From an uncultured Clostridium sp. (GTDB lineage Bacteria; Bacillota; Clostridia; TANB77; CAG-508): 7,155 nucleotides of DNA. Of this stretch, positions 6,755 through 7,155 are shown piece by piece. The notes beneath the pieces are model-generated. The model was not told where the DNA came from, did not search any database, and was given only the letters and a program-made list of their open reading frames with translations. Each line of letters begins with the position of its first letter. Positions within the stretch are counted from its first letter, which is position 1. The DNA lies in NCBI GenBank assembly GCA_947426875.1, contig CANEFU010000060.1, positions 1 to 7,155 on the forward strand. The letters run 5' to 3'. A program made the position numbers and the translations under genes.

Positions 6755-6777
6755 TTTTCATCTATTCTCTTTTGCAT
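6751..6777 (-). other. Possible 8-codon leader ORF ahead of the MFS gene
   Basis: ATG at 6775-6777 opens MQKRIDEK and stops with TGA at 6751-6753, overlapping the transporter ATG (6752-6754) as ATGA. Just upstream, AGGAAG (6791-6796) sits 3 bases before a start-stop pair ATG-TAA (6782-6787), and 15 bases from AGGA to the leader ATG. The layout would allow translational coupling to the transporter, whose own ribosome site is weak. It is short enough to be chance. Confidence 0.3.
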
Positions 6778-6797
6778 ATTCTTACATTTTCTTCCTA

Positions 6798-6826
6798 AAT
6801 GTATCATATTTCTACCTTTTTATCAA
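6798..6826 (-). promoter_or_regulatory. Promoter of the MFS-amylase operon
   Basis: On the minus strand TTGATA (6821-6826) and TACATT (6798-6803) are 17 bases apart, with TGA directly before the -10 (extended TGn). The -35 matches 5 of 6 and the -10 matches 4 of 6. TATGAT at 6804-6809 is an alternative -10 but lacks a good -35. The region is shared with the divergent thioesterase promoter. Confidence 0.5.
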
Positions 6827-6880
6827 GTAAGTTTTATCTCACTTTAGCCTAACAATTTTAATAAAATAAATAATTGCTAT

Positions 6881-6909
6881 TTGACAATTTAATTCGTTTC
6901 CGCTATAAT
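6881..6909 (+). promoter_or_regulatory. Consensus sigma-A promoter of the thioesterase gene
   Basis: TTGACA (6881-6886), a 17-base spacer and TATAAT (6904-6909) are an exact match to the housekeeping consensus. AAAGGA (6919-6924) is the ribosome site, 10 bases before the ATG at 6935. Strong constitutive expression is expected. Confidence 0.85.
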
Positions 6910-6934
6910 AGCTCCCTGAAAGGATGCGATTACT

Positions 6935-7155
6935 ATGGATTTTACATTTGAAAGAACAATTAATTACTATGAAACAGACCGAATGGGAGTCGTTCATCAC
7001 TCTAACTACATTCGTTTTTTAGAAGAAGCTAGATGTGAATGGATGAGAACATTAGAAATGCCTTTTGAAGTATTAGAGGAAAATGGCTTGACTATACCGG
7101 TTTTAGGTGTTAATTGTGAATATAAACATCATGTGACTTTTTGAGATATAATATG
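6935..7155 (+). CDS. Acyl-CoA thioesterase, 4HBT/YbgC-like hot-dog fold, partial, with in-frame TGA
   Basis: This enzyme hydrolyses an acyl-CoA thioester in the cytoplasm; the exact acyl group is unknown. The signature YETDRMGVVHHSNYIRFLEEAR (11-32, split here as D15, G18, H22, Y25, E29, R32) is the 4HBT active-site region, with D15 the likely catalytic acid. Family members are about 130-140 residues, so only the first half is inside the window. After HHVTF (65-69) the frame meets TGA at 7142-7144, then GAT ATA ATA. The family commonly has a G-D pair here (VTFGD), so GGA to TGA is the simplest explanation. The gene is either broken or misread at that base. It has a consensus promoter and ribosome site and is transcribed away from the MFS gene. 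Confidence 0.82.
7142..7144 (+). other. In-frame TGA at a Gly position in the thioesterase
   Basis: ACT TTT TGA GAT ATA ATA: if the TGA is read as one residue, the protein continues F-x-D-I-I, as expected for this hot-dog strand with x = Gly. No one-base shift gives a better reading, since the +1 frame reaches TAA almost immediately. The window ends 11 bases later, so the continuation cannot be confirmed here. Confidence 0.65.

Overview
The window looks like chromosomal DNA from a low-GC Firmicute, most likely a Clostridia-type anaerobe. This is inferred from the A/T-rich sequence, AAAGGAG/GGAGG ribosome sites, TTGACA/TATAAT promoters, and the style of the DnaE, GH13 amylase and hot-dog thioesterase proteins. 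No rRNA or tRNA gene, CRISPR array, transposase or phage gene was seen.

Layout, left to right. At 1-121 (minus) is the N-terminus of an unrecognised protein with its own promoter. At 212-3812 (minus) is dnaE, the DNA polymerase III alpha subunit. It is complete from PHP domain to OB fold, but an in-frame TGA (2034-2036) and a +1 frameshift (1755-1757) break the reading frame. It also carries an in-frame pair of self-complementary palindromes (1262-1347). The 206-base gap at 3813-4018 holds a stem-loop terminator, the dnaE extended -10 element and the dnaE ribosome site. At 4019-5491 (minus) is an intact cytoplasmic GH13 alpha-amylase whose last dozen codons and stop lie in or beside another palindromic repeat. 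At 5488-6754 (minus) is a major-facilitator transporter, overlapping the amylase by ATGA and split by a second +1 frameshift. The 180-base gap at 6755-6934 is a divergent promoter region with a possible 8-codon leader for the transporter. At 6935-7155 (plus) is an acyl-CoA thioesterase (4HBT/YbgC-like) that runs off the window and has an in-frame TGA four codons before the edge.

The transporter and amylase form one transcription unit. dnaE has its own promoter, and the thioesterase is transcribed divergently.

Two things stand out. First, palindromic elements sharing an AGGGAC core are built into coding sequence, in frame in dnaE and at the amylase 3' end. The two dnaE copies show a compensatory base-pair change. 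Second, three of the four recognisable complete or near-complete genes are interrupted, and all four interruptions fall where a glycine codon (GGA/GGG) is expected: two read TGA, and two carry an extra base that creates the only in-frame CGG codons in the window. Sequencing or assembly error and gene decay are the simplest explanations. The shared pattern makes recoding worth one quick check.
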